Shown: one piece after another, positions 21,243-32,944 of the stretch
Numbering within the stretch: position 1 is the first letter of the stretch
Layout: each line of letters starts with the position of its first letter
Assembly: GCA_036346375.1 (NCBI GenBank)
Contig: CM070517.1
Span: 47,278,200 to 47,342,199 of the forward strand
Direction: 5' to 3'
Length of the DNA stretch: 64,000 nt
Source: Guadua angustifolia
Lineage: Eukaryota; Streptophyta; Magnoliopsida; Poales; Poaceae
Notes under the pieces: generated by a model
Told to the model about the DNA's origin: nothing
The model's input: the letters and a program-made list of their open reading frames with translations, nothing else
Database searches by the model: none
Program-made: the position numbers and the translations under genes

Positions 21243-22640
21243 AGGAAGAGTGGTAGTCGGGTTCTCTCTGTGTCTATTGAAGATGTTCACGATCTAGAGG
21301 AGCTTCAAGCGGTTGAAGCATTTAGACAAGCGCTGCTTTTGGATGAGTTGTTGCCTGCAAAGCATGATGACTATCGTATGATGCTCAGGTATATATCCTA
21401 TTAACGATGGTGCCCTTCATGAGCTTGACATATCTTATTTTCTTTTCCATATCGCAAGTGTGCTGTCAAAAACTAACTTACATTGGTTTTGTGTAGATTT
21501 CTGAAAGCAAGGAAATTTGACATTGACAAAGCAAAGCAAATGCGGGCTGACATGCTTCAATGGAGGAGGGAGTATGGTACTGATACGATTGTTGAGGTTG
21601 GTTAGTTTACTGAATTTAATTCTTTGAGACACTTAAGATTTTGTTTGGCTATAAATGACACCCAGAACTACATTTTTCTATAGGATTTCAGTTACAACGA
21701 GTTGGACTCTGTTCTGCAGTATTATCCTCATGGTTACCATGGTGTTGACAAAGAGGGGAGGCCTGTTTATACCGAGAGGCTTGGAAAGGTTGATCCTAAC
21801 AAGCTTATGCATGTAACAACAATGGACCGATATGTAAGATACCATGTGAAGGAATTTGAGAGGAGCTTCTTGATCAGGTTTCCAGCATGCTCTCTTGCTG
21901 CAAAAGGCACATTGATTCAATCACAACAATTCTGGATGTTCAGGGTGTGGTATGTTGAATATTTAATCTCCATAATCGTTCCTTTAGTCACAGCCTTGGC
22001 AATTAGCGAGTGCTAATTCGATACATGCTTTGCAGGGCTTCAAAATTTCAGAAAAACTGCATGTGAATTAATTTTGCGACTGCAGAAAATTGACAATGAT
22101 AACTACCCAGAGATCTGGACTTCCATTTCTACACCACTCTTGTGATAACCATAGTGTTGTGTCTGTATATTTTGTTGTTTAGATTTATTGGGTTAAATAT
22201 CCCCCTTTTGTTGTTTCATGCCTCCAGACTCTATCAAATGTTTATTGTCGATGCTGATCCGGGCTTTCAGTTGTTATGGAGCACTGTGAAGTCCTTGACC
22301 CAAAAACCACTTCCAAGATACATGTAAGTCTTTCTGCTGACTATGCATTACCTTTTGTACAAAAGTTACTTTATTTCCAAGGTATTCTTATGTTTCTTCA
22401 GGTACTTGGAACAAACATCAAAGTAAGCTGCTTGAAATAATTGATGTTAGGTAAGTGGCATTCAATGTACTCTTCTTGGGAGAATTGCTTTATTGAATCC
22501 TCAGTTCTTATTATTCCTTCCACTTGTGAAATTTAATCAGTGGATAGCCGGAATTCCTTGGTGGCACCTGTACCTGTCCTGAATATGGAGGGTGCCTTGA
22601 AGCTGAAAAAGGACCATGGGAGGACCCAAACATACTGAAG
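21243..22640 (+). pseudogene. SEC14-like phosphatidylinositol transfer gene fragment
   Basis: Seven exon-like blocks in the right order encode the N-terminal and CRAL-TRIO part of a plant Sec14p-like (SFH) protein, which exchanges phosphatidylinositol between membranes. Blocks: 21243-21388 (SVSIEDVHDLEELQAVEAFR), 21497-21596 (FLKARKFDIDKAKQ), 21684-21949 (YYPHGYHGVDKEGRPVY), 22036-22112, 22228-22323 (LYQMFIVDADPGFQLLW), 22402-22450 and 22541-22640. Most introns keep GT/AG. It is broken by a 1-bp loss near 21905, another near 22047, a lost donor at 22113, a 4-bp loss near 22290, a 1-bp loss near 22420 and TAG at about 22545. The start and the C-terminal nodulin-like part are absent. Confidence 0.85.
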
Positions 22641-22743
22641 GTATGGTTCATGGCTGCTTGCCAGCGAAATGCCTTTTAAGCTGTCTGCTGTCCTTGCCTC
22701 CATGGTGAGTATTGGAGGTATTCAACTTTTTAGTATTTGTTGA

Positions 22744-23313
22744 GTGATCAAGGGAACATAAGTCCAAAACAATTTTACGCTGCCTTCCATGATTCCAATG
22801 GCCTATTCGTGTTACTAGAGACAACCAATGATAGCCTCCCACCAAATGTCCTCAGTCCATTGGCTAAAGAACTGAAGAATCTTGATGAGTCACCTCCAGA
22901 AGCGATTAAAATTATCGTTAGTGATGATGACTTCACCAATATTTTTGTTGATATTGAGGCGCTGGTAAGATTTTATCAACATATGTTGCTATATGCTTTC
23001 CATTGCTTTTTAGGATTTGCAATGATAATATACATGGTAATGTTGATCATGCTTTGGTGCTTGCTTAATGGTTTTTTTGGGGGGCATTCTGTCTTTTACA
23101 GATTATTTGTTTAGAGTTAAGTATTCATGAAGCCCTTTCCTACTGGCTATTACGGAACACTAAGTGTTAGTTATTTTTTTCCTATTGCACTATGTTCTAA
23201 TATTATGTTCTTCAAATCTTAATCTGGACATGGTGCACTTGGAACTCCATGGGACTAGAGTATTTCGGATGGAACTATTATTATCGCACAACTTCCTCAG
23301 CCTCCTCCAGAAG
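22744..23313 (+). pseudogene. UBC22-like ubiquitin-conjugating E2 fragment
   Basis: The first block (about 22744-22964) encodes NDSLPPNVLSPLAKELKNLD and ESPPEAIKIIVSDDDFTNIF, the N-terminal helix and first strands of the plant UBC22 (UBE2S-type) E2. The second (about 23229-23313) matches the next exon (LGTP, then FRMELLLS) but contains an in-frame TAG and a frame change. The exon with the catalytic Cys (HPN...GEICVN region) is missing, so no E2 activity is possible. It follows the SEC14-like fragment in the same orientation although the two genes are unrelated, as in multi-gene captures by Helitrons or Pack-MULEs. Confidence 0.75.
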
Positions 23314-23319
23314 GTACCT

Positions 23320-25350
23320 CTTGATTTTTTTAGGAATTTTCACACTGCAGCTTATTTCTTCATATAATAGACGACATGAAGAGGCTTCGACCTCGCATCA
23401 AGCCAGTGACAATAGTGACTAAGAAAATCTCGCCAGCATTCACGAAGAGTTGATAAGTTTGTCCAGCCTAAAGCAAAGCAGGACACGAGAGGAGTAAAAA
23501 AATAGAAAAACTACGTCAGGCGGCGTCTCCTGCCGGCCTTGCCTCCGCCGCACCGCACGACAGCTGTCTTTGTGGCAAAAGGGGCAGTCTTGCAAAAGAG
23601 ATTTCTCAAGAGATGTGGAGTTCACAAAATCAGGAAACAAGAAACTAGCAAAGCAGTGCTTGAAGTAGAAAAGTACCACGAAAGCCAAATGAACCAGAGG
23701 AAAAGCTTCGGTGCATTGTGATTTTGGTGGAAATTGCTACATTTGCAACACAAATAAACTAGGAGATTTAATAGCCTCAACTCAGTGATCTCAACTCGCC
23801 TTAGTTCCGTTCCACTCCTCGACTTTATATTGAACATTGACCCGTGCTTAACCCCGACAACTGTTCCAATATCAAAAATTTGCCAACATCATCGCCGGTG
23901 CCGCCCGGTGCCCTGCCTAGGCGTCATTTTACGCTCTCCGTCGATAATCTTCTGCTACAGTTGATCGTCTTATTACTCCTGGAGGTAGATTTCTTTGAAA
24001 TTCAGGCTATTGTACCTATTACATGTGGGATTAATCATTTACGATCCATTGCCTACTACGGGTTACTATGGTAATATCCGTACATATAGAGTCTAAAGTA
24101 GAATTACAGGTATTTTAACACAATAAGTTAATTTGGGCTACGCTAGATCGATGAGACTTTGAAAAAAATTGAAAAAATAATGTCAGTTGAGGAGACAACT
24201 GAATTTAGTGTTTAATCACCATTTGAATATGTTGTAATTTTCGATCACTTGCGCGGTTATCATGAAGGCTTTTGCAACATTAATTCTTAATAATTTGATG
24301 ACACCCTAATAGTAGCTAGCATTATACTCTTTGAAGTTTTCACTTTTGCTCCAATAACAGTTTGAGATGAAGGATTGAAGTGTAAGGAGTTTGCTTCTGC
24401 GTGAAAACTGAAACGTTGTTCAGTTATCATTGCTCAATATAAGGGGTTAGTTGCAATTTATATTCCATTGATGGCACGAGAGTTGCTTTTATCTTAACAA
24501 TTTTGCAGGACCAGTTTAACTATGTCATGAAATTTAATTATCTTTAAAATTGACAATTTAATGTACGTGATAACTACAAGTGCAAGTTGCTCTTTCAATA
24601 AGCATTATTTGCTAAATTTTGTGTTCCGGGTAGAGCATATAGAATAGATATAATATGAGTTATTCGCTATCTATCAAGTACCATAAGTAATGTTTGGCTT
24701 AAAAGAAACATTTGGATATGACTGTTCCAATCTTTCTTGTTGGAATAAGTCCTTTGGATTTTCGGTTTACAAGGTGTTCATGATGATTTGTTTGAGGAGA
24801 TTTGTGTTATATTTTGACTATAAGAGGAATTTGTCTTAAGATAGAGATTTGTTGAGTTTGAGTGTGATACGAATTCGTTTTTTACTTCATCTGAAATATA
24901 CTCTTACACGAAGTCTGTTATGTACCACTTTTATATGTCTTTGTAGCCTATCGGCAGTGTGACTGCCGTTACCTAGGGCTAATTGAGCAGGTCACCATAA
25001 CTGGAGAGGACGGGAGGCCAGGACAGCTGGGTAATCCTAGCTCCACCACCAGGCCCACCACCTCCGCCGCCAGCAGCTGATGCCGCCGTTGCCTGCTAGT
25101 CTGCTACTCCCTCTTCCCGAGCCCATTTGCTGCTGCTAATCTCGATCCCCCTCCTCCTCCATTGCTGCTACCGCCGCCGTTGCTCTCTCGCTCTCCTGCT
25201 GGTGATGGTGCCACCACTGCTATTGCTCTGCTCCCTCTTTTGTTGCTCTATCTAGGCTATTGTTCCCTCTACTTCCTCTGCTCTGCTCCCTCAGTTGCAT
25301 TTTATTTAGTCGCCTAACTATCGTCTAGGCATCTAAACGTCCAGACGTCC
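23320..25350. other. Gene-free stretch
   Basis: No supported gene. At 23371-23456 a frame ending KPVTIVTKKISPAFTKS then stop could be another exon fragment but is not recognised. 25040-25300 is CT/GCTGCT-rich low complexity. The rest is AT-rich without structure I can name. Confidence 0.45.
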
Positions 25351-25357
25351 TCGAGAC

Positions 25358-27164
25358 TAGCGGTGAAAATGGGACGGATAATTCCCGTTCGATCCGGTTG
25401 GAACCGGATCCGGGAAGCAAAACGGATATCGAGTCGGATCCGGATCCGGATATTTGAAAACGGATACCGGATTGGATTTGGATCGCCCACTATCCGAAAA
25501 ATATGGATCGAGAAACGGATATCAGGTATTCGGTAATTCGGATATCCGGATTATCTCATGTGGGTCATGGCCACCACCAGTCAGTCACCTTACCCGTTAC
25601 CCCTCTGGTCGACTGGTCCCCTACTCACCCGTGAGAACCCGAGAGCCATCTTCTCCCGTCCAGAACTCCAGATCGGCCATCTCTCTCCCTGTCGGCGCTC
25701 CCATCCAGATCTGGATCACCTCTCAAAGACTCAGAGGCTCCCTTCCCCAACACCGGTGGCCGGCGCTCCCCACCCCCCGGCCGGCGGTCCCCGGCGGCCA
25801 GCGCTCCCCTCCCTCGGCGGCATCTTTTCCCGGTCGGTGCTCCCCCTCTGGCCCTCCCCCCGACCGGCGGTCCCCGGCGTCCTCGGCGCCATCTTCTCCC
25901 GGTCGGCGCTCCCTCTCCGGCCCTCCCCCCGACAGGCGGTCCCCGGTGGCCGGCGCTCCCCTCCCTCGGCGGCTTCTTCCCCCGACCGGCGCGGCGGCGC
26001 TCCCCCTCCCCTAACAGCGAGTCTCCCCCAGCACCAGCAGGTAAGTTTGCACAAACAAGCAGCTCTCCAGATTATGAAGGCTGAAAAATGACAAATATGA
26101 AACCTGGTTGCTTATATGCTAAACTCTAGTTTTGGACAAAGTAGATGTGTTTGATTTTACTTACTTCTCATTGCCAAGTGCTGAATACTTGAAGAGGTTT
26201 GACAGAATTAAGGAGTACATATAGTATATGCGTAGTCTACACAATACAAATATGAACAAGAAAGATCTGCCTATGTGTTGGTCTACATTCTATGGAACAA
26301 GAACAACAGGTTGTAGATACTCCTAATTAAAAGACCGTAACAATCTTGACTGGCAGATAATTTGCAAAAGATGAGTTTTTACTTTTCCCTTCTAAACCAA
26401 GAAAAGTAATCCTCCTGGCATATAGCAATACCAGAAAGGGTCACTGGATACCATTGTCACCTTAATTGTCAAACCGTAGGTGGATACCAAGCAGTATGTA
26501 AGTGTCAAGAGAAAAAAACAAATTAACTGGGTTTAAGTAAGTAAAGAATTACGCATACAGCATCATTTAAAACTGATTCTCCAAAAACAAGGGCATAGAG
26601 GTTCACATCGGTACCAAGTTCCTGTAATTCCATGAACAATGTGCAATTGTTTCGTTTAAGATAGCAGTAATTAGATATGCACATATTAATTAGTATATGA
26701 AGAGATGGCAGAAACCTGAAATATAGACACACTGGTGCTAAGCTGAATCCGGACTGAGTAAGATGCAGTCAAGTAAAACATGACAAACTTCCCAAGAAGG
26801 TCCTGTTATATTGCATTAGTACAGTTACTATGATGTTCATCGTGATGTAGACATGTACTGTTATCGTCTATGTGTGAACGGTTCTGTTAAACTCTATATT
26901 AGACAATAGATTTGAATTATTCTCATGTATTCGTGTGGTTTGATTCAACATATATTACTTTATGTATGCGTGCATTATCCGTTTCCGAATTATCCGTTCC
27001 CGATCCGAATCCGTCATATATCCGACCCGTATCCGTATCCTAAATTATCCGGATTCGTATCCGGATCCGGCTAGCCCGTATCCGGTTCCGAATCCGGGAA
27101 AAAAATATGGGTTAGGATACGGGAAGAGCAATATCCGACCGTATCCGACCCGTTTTCACCCCTA
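25358..27164. mobile_element. Ac/Ds-like (hAT) non-autonomous element
   Basis: The left end reads TAGCGGTGAAAATGGGACGG and the complement of the right end TAGGGGTGAAAACGGGTCGG, a 23-bp inverted repeat with three mismatches, of the TAGGGATGAAA type known from Ac/Ds. Both subterminal regions are packed with GGATCCGG, CGGATA and TATCCG motifs, also typical of Ac/Ds ends. CGAGAC abuts both sides within an imperfect 8-bp duplication (CTCGAGAC / ACCGAGAC if the end is shifted by 1). Inside are a GC-rich block (25560-26045) and NHX antiporter exons; no transposase is seen. Confidence 0.7.
26559..26780 (-). pseudogene. NHX5/6-type Na+/H+ antiporter exon fragment
   Basis: The exon at 26559-26621, with intact acceptor (CAG) and donor (GTATGC), encodes 21 residues including ELGTDVNLYALVFGES and VLND, the signature of the membrane-embedded transport core of endosomal NHX5/NHX6 exchangers. 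About 100 bp upstream on the same strand, SVSIFQ (before the intron) and QSGFSLAP-like sequence fit adjoining NHX segments, but fused with material missing between. All other exons are absent. It lies inside the Ac/Ds-like element, so it is probably captured host sequence. Confidence 0.7.
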
Positions 27165-27921
27165 CCGAGACGACACGCCTCACCAAGGCGCCGTGATAAC
27201 CATGGTAACATGTCACCTGTTATCCATGAACATTTGGTTTGGAATTCAGAGAGGAGCGCAATGCTTATTACTAGATGGTTGTGGTGTGTCCCTTTGTGTG
27301 AGCTTCCTGAAATTTAACCTAACAGGGCCTCACAGAACACTACTACACAAATTTAGATGCATATCGCCGCACAACTCTCAATGCAAAAACCCATGCATAT
27401 ACCAGGATGGCACACTTGACAGGAAAATAATCCTATAGGACCCAGGTCCTATGCATGTGACACTATGGAGGATAGTATGGCATGCAACTTACATTTTTTT
27501 TAGTAGACAAGCATCTAATACATGCCTGAGTTGAACCTGGTCGCAAAATTGTAGCAACGTAAAAAATCTGTTTGAGAAGCTAAACATATCGAATAATGAA
27601 CTGAATTGATCAAGGAAATGTTGTGAGATAATGATACTTCACATTTGCTTCCTCAAGCGTCATGTTGTCACCTGATACTTGATATGCATTTACCATTGTT
27701 AGAAAGAGTTCAGTCACTCCTGCTTAGTGATTGGAGATGAATTTATCTTGGATGTGTCAAATCTATACTCCATCTACACCCCTAGTGCAGTTAATCTGTG
27801 TCTAGTGCCTGGCCATTATATGCAGAAGTGGATGGTGCTCCTATGCCCGGACACATGAGAAGCTGGGATTGGAAGCAATAAGAGAAGCTATTAGAACAAG
27901 AACAAGCTTGAAGAAAGGTTG
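27165..27921. other. Gene-free stretch
   Basis: No coding or repeat structure that I can support. Confidence 0.4.
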
Positions 27922-30193
27922 TGAATAAACATCACCAAAGTAACAGAGCATATATAATACAAGCTAAATATACCTGAAGACTTGTCCAGGTAAACATCAT
28001 TGGAGAATCATGCCATTTGCTTTGGTTTCCTCTAGTATCTCAAGCAAAAGCTCAAAAAAAAAAAATCAATAACTCACCAATTTCCAATCATATGGTGTAA
28101 GAAGTGCTTTCACATAGCACATTACCATTATATGTGCACAGGGTCAGGAAATTTTTTAGCTAATCAAGGCATCATCAAAGACCTATTCTTGAAAGATTGA
28201 TAATGCTATCAAGGGAGTCTGTATCCCATTAGTCCAATGCTTCATGGATTCTCTATGTTTGATATTGTTTCCTCTAACATCTCAAATGATCGAAATATGG
28301 ACAAAAAGATTTACTGAGTTATTCATTTCTTACAGTAGATGCGTTCGTAGAGCTTTCGTTTGAGCTTATATATGTGCAGTCCAAAGAAAAATAAACAATT
28401 TATGCATGACGGCTTGATTTAGCATTCAGGTAGGAGAGCAATGCTTATTAGATGATTGTGGTGCATCATTTGTGTGAGCTTCCTGAAACTTCACACAGAA
28501 CCATGCATAAACCAGGATGGCACTGGCACACGACACACCTGACACCCCAAGTGGGCAAGGCTCCACTGTGATTGAACAACCATAATTACCACTGTTAATG
28601 TTAATTTCTTCAGCTCATAAGTGACAATAAGCAAGAGATGCAGCTACAACAGTACAGGAAATGTCACCCAGTCCATTTGGATTGCTTGAGGGAACTAAAG
28701 CCATGTAAGATACTGTGACATGCATCTAGTTATTTCGAAGATGGCAGCTTATGCAAATTTTCCAGACTTATCTGTTGATTTAAGGACAGAACATTGTGAT
28801 TAGATTGATTCATCATGTTGTGTTACTCACTCCCATGGTAGCAGTGCTATGATTCCTTTATTGCCCTGATTTTCTCTTAGATCCTTTCTGTAGCTGCAAA
28901 AGGGAAGAAAGTATAAGGCTAGAGAGAAAGCTTTGGTACTAAACCAGATAATATCACCATTGCCAATATCTGATGAGCTTGTCTGAGATAATATTGAGCA
29001 ATTGTAACACAGAAATGTCAAAACACAACAGATTTATAGTTAATTTTGTAAAACTCTATTGTATAAGCATAAATATTGTGGCTGAAAAAGCAGTTAGAAG
29101 TATCTTTGATTTCAATTTTCGCAAGCAAAGCCATTCATGTGTTTCATTTGTAGTTAACAATAGAAATAAATTTGAACTACAAACCATGCACAAACATATA
29201 TAAAAGAAGATAGACAGATCACGTTTATTTGGACCAATCAATAATCCTAATTAAACCACGATGTATCCTTATGTATTACATGTGTTACACGCTTAACCAT
29301 CATTTTACTCCCCAATTATATTGATTAGTTAATGCATGCTCAATGGATCCAGTTTTCAAACACTTCTCAAAAGTAATTTTGACTTTCGGGGTTGCTGAAC
29401 TTCTTCTAGCTGGAGGAACCATTTCGGCATGTCTTCTAGCTATGAAGGACTTGCCAGTCTTCCGCAAACTATTGAAATCAATAGGTACTTGCAAACAATC
29501 ATATAAACAAGCAAAGATTCATATAATTAAGCCCATATCATTGGCCAGAAAGAGTTGTGCATCTTTCGTTTGGTATTGAACAAGTCAATGCTGTCTTGAT
29601 ACAGCGAACCTGTACTCCAGCGCTCACACGAATTGCAGCTCATCTACGTCTAACTTCGTATCAATAGTACCAGTAGGCAGAACAGTGAGTGGAACACTTG
29701 TGCTTGTCTTGGTCGCAAGCAGCAATAGATAAGAGTTAGATTTGGAATATGAACAACCTCAGAAGAGAGTTAAGAACAAGCATAAACAGTATCGAAGTAA
29801 CACGCTGTGATATACTCCAAAAATGTCAACAAATCATTCTGCCAAGTTCTTTGGCTTTCTCTAATATCTCAGGTAAAAACTGAGAAAAAACTATCAACTT
29901 CCTGTCATATGGTATTTGCCAGAGTAGCTTTTCATGTAGCACATTAGCACTATGACATCATATATACATGGGCCAGGAAAAGTCTATGCCTGTAATCAAA
30001 ATCATCATCACAAACTTATGAAGGATTCTATGGCAAGAACCCAACTCAATGCTTCCTGGGTGGACAATGCTCTGGGCAAGCGTATGTGACTGTCTGAGCC
30101 GCACGAATCTTGAGGCGCACGAATCTTGAGGACAAAACCCCTGGACGGATATGGGATAGGGCAGTCCGTCGTCTTCTTCCACGGTACAGAGAG
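27922..30193. repeat. Segmental duplication, copy 1
   Basis: This 2.27-kb block is repeated in direct orientation at 59711-62027 with only scattered differences, except for a 166-bp Helitron present in copy 2. The right border lies 47 bp before the ATG of the aldo/keto reductase, so the duplicated part includes that gene's leader and probably its promoter. Three copies of the CTCTAATATCTCA module lie inside (28036, 28268, 29851). No ORF in it is supported. Confidence 0.85.
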
Positions 30194-30240
30194 GGAAGAG
30201 GAGAACGGAGCAGCAGCAGAGGGAAGGGAAGGGGACGGTG

Positions 30241-32653
30241 ATGTCGATCCCCACCTTCCACCTCGCTCCCGACCTACCACCCGTCTCGCGCCTCTGCTTT
30301 GGTCTGGTCCCAGATCCCTCCTCTCGTTATCCCCCTCTACCTCTCCATGGTTCTCTCATATTGACTCTGCTTGTATGTGCGTGTGCGCGTGCAGGGACGA
30401 TGACGATGGGGGAGCAGAGCGGGCTGCCGGACTCGCTGCGCCTCCTCGACGCCGCCTTCGACTCCGGCGTCAATTTCTTCGACTCCGCCGAGATGTATGT
30501 ACGGTCTTCTCGAACCCACCCCCTCAACTTCCTTCCTTTTTCCAAGGAATGGCTCAACTGTTCAAGTAAGAAAAAGCGGAAGTAAGGGGGGCTTCGTTGT
30601 AAAATTGCAAACAGGTACCCGGTCCCGCAGCGCAGGGAGACGCACGGGCGCAGCGAGGAGTTCGTCGGCCGCTGGCTGCGGGCCCGGCGGGTCCCGCGCG
30701 ACAGCGTCGTGTTAGCGACCAAGGTCAGTCACTCGTCAACGGTGAAAGCCTCTTGTAACAGTTCCTACACTACCACTGAACTGCAGCAATTTCTTGCTTT
30801 GTTTGATGTTGCATTGCTATGATAGGTTGCAGGGCCATCTGGTCAGATGACCTGGATCCGCAACGGGCCCTTGTCTCTCGATTCCAAGAACATCGCAGAG
30901 GCAATCGATAATAGGTTGGTTGATTAGTATACTTTGTTGTGTTGCAACCTTAATACTGTTCTACTGTACGGAACTTCATATGCTTGCTTGGTCTTTCTTG
31001 GTCAGTTTGTTCTGTGTATTTTGACACTGGTTAGGTAAAAAAAAGTTTGTCACCTTTGTTCTGGGTTTATTGTAACTTTGTAGCAGTACATATATAGACA
31101 CCCAATGATTTACCAACTCAATGCAGGTTCTTCCAAAATGATTGTTTTGCTTACTTATACATGTGATCTTTCTGTTCATATCTGAATGCCTATTATGTTC
31201 CTTGTGATCTTGTGCAGTTTGCTCAGGCTGGGTGTGGATTACATTGACCTTTACCAGATACATTGGCCTGATCGGTATGTACAACAACACAGTTTCATGC
31301 CTGTAACTGTAGTGCCATGTTTCTTGCTTGTGTTCTGTGCATCAAGTCTTAACAATGCATGTTGAACTGGCAGTTATGTTCCGATGTTTGGAGAGACAGA
31401 GTATGATTCGAGCCGTCAGTACACGTCTGTACCAATAGAAGAACAACTAGAGGTTCTTGGAAGAGCCATATATGCCGGAAAGGTATTTTGCAAGGGTGTT
31501 TTTACTTTTGCGGTTCTATCCAAAATGTTACTCTGGCAGATTTACCATTGATGGTGTTAGATTAGGTACATTGGCCTTAGCAACGAAACACCATATGGGT
31601 TGATGAAGTTCCTTTCGGTGGGCAGGAATTTTCAACTGCTCTCTAAGATACTGACAGTTCAAGTAAGTATCACATATAATTTTAAGTTACATAAAATGGT
31701 GAGGTATTACACTTCCATTCTTTTTCTGCAATGCTTTTGCAGAACTCGTATAACTTGCTGTGTCGAAATTTTGATTCCGGATTGGCAGAATGCTGCCATC
31801 ACGAGAGGTATCCATTACATAGCACTGCAATCAACTGTTATTTTCAGTAAGCAAGTTTTACCTGTGACAAGTATTGCCATCTCATCACGTTGTCCTGATG
31901 AAATTTCTGAACTCTACCAGCCAGTTACTCTATTTTGTACAAATTATTTCTGAACTTTGGTTGTCGAATGACATTTGCAGAATCAGCCTGCTGGCTTATA
32001 GCCCATTGGCAATGGGTATACTTTCAGGGAAGTATCACTCATCTGATGATGGTGGTCCGCCACTTGCAAGAATGAATCTTTTCAAAGGTCTAAGTTGTAC
32101 ATATTAAATAGGTTTATAGCCAGGTTTGTTGCCCCTTTATTTCAGTTTTGTTACCTCTCACCAATATTAGTGTTCCTCCTCCTCTGTAGGTAGATACTCT
32201 GAGGGTGAATCCAGATACAACCTTTCGAGCCCCATACTGAAAGCAGCTGTTAAGGTGTGCTAGTAATTTCTGATAATTTGTATATTGTGTCAAATCTCTT
32301 TCTAAGCTCTTACACAGTAGTTCTTCTAAATTTGTTTTAGGAATACACAAACATTGCTGTTAAGTATGGCATTTCTCCAGTAAGCCTGGCAATTGGTATG
32401 ATACCTCACCATTTTTGTTTTATGTGAAGTTGCAGTCTCAGATTTTCTAGCCAGTAACCACAGATCCTTGCCTCTCCTGTTGATTATTTCAGCGTTTGTC
32501 CTGAGACACTCCCTTGTGGCATCAGCCGTTGTTGGTGCAACTAAACTATGGCAGCTTAATGAAATTCTTCAGGCCACCAGAATCCATCTCTCAGAAGACA
32601 TTGTTGCAGAGATCAACGATGTTCATGCAAGATATCCCAACCCTTGCCCATAA
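30241..32653 (+). CDS. Aldo/keto reductase (Tas-like)
   Basis: Twelve exons join in frame at GT/AG sites: 30241-30301, 30395-30494, 30615-30723, 30826-30914, 31218-31274, 31374-31482, 31561-31662, 31743-31807, 31981-32087, 32190-32254, 32341-32395 and 32493-32653. The total is 1080 nt, 359 residues. The protein shows the AKR catalytic tetrad: Asp50 and Tyr55 (GVNFFDSAEMY), Lys90 (VVLATK) and His135 (DLYQIHWPD). Later family motifs are YIGLSNETPYG, ISLLAYSPLAMGILSGKY and the NADPH-binding SAVVGATKLWQL. It should reduce a carbonyl with NADPH; the substrate is unknown. Length fits bacterial Tas, and unlike some plant homologues there is no obvious transit peptide. ATG 30241 was chosen because exon 1 (MSIPTFHLAPDLPPVSRLCF) splices directly into GTMTMGEQ. 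Confidence 0.93.
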
Positions 32654-32944
32654 CATTCTTGACATGGATAATTTTGGTAAGTTATTTCGACCAAATTCAT
32701 AACTGAAATGCAATGTCCATATGATCAATAGGATGTAGGCAATTTTGTCAAGGCTGAGTTAGTCATACTTATACTGGTTCTATTCATTCATTCTAACCTT
32801 GTCAATGTTGTCATGATTTATGAAGTATCTAAGATATATGGAATAGATTTCTTCATCTGGCAAATCGCATCTCTACTCTTATTTTTCTTCTGCTCATTAA
32901 CTCAGAATGTTCAGCTCCAACATTTAGCTTTTTTAAAAAGAATA
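32654..32944. other. 3' flank of the aldo/keto reductase
   Basis: AT-rich; the 3' UTR should lie here, but I could not fix a polyadenylation site. Confidence 0.4.
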
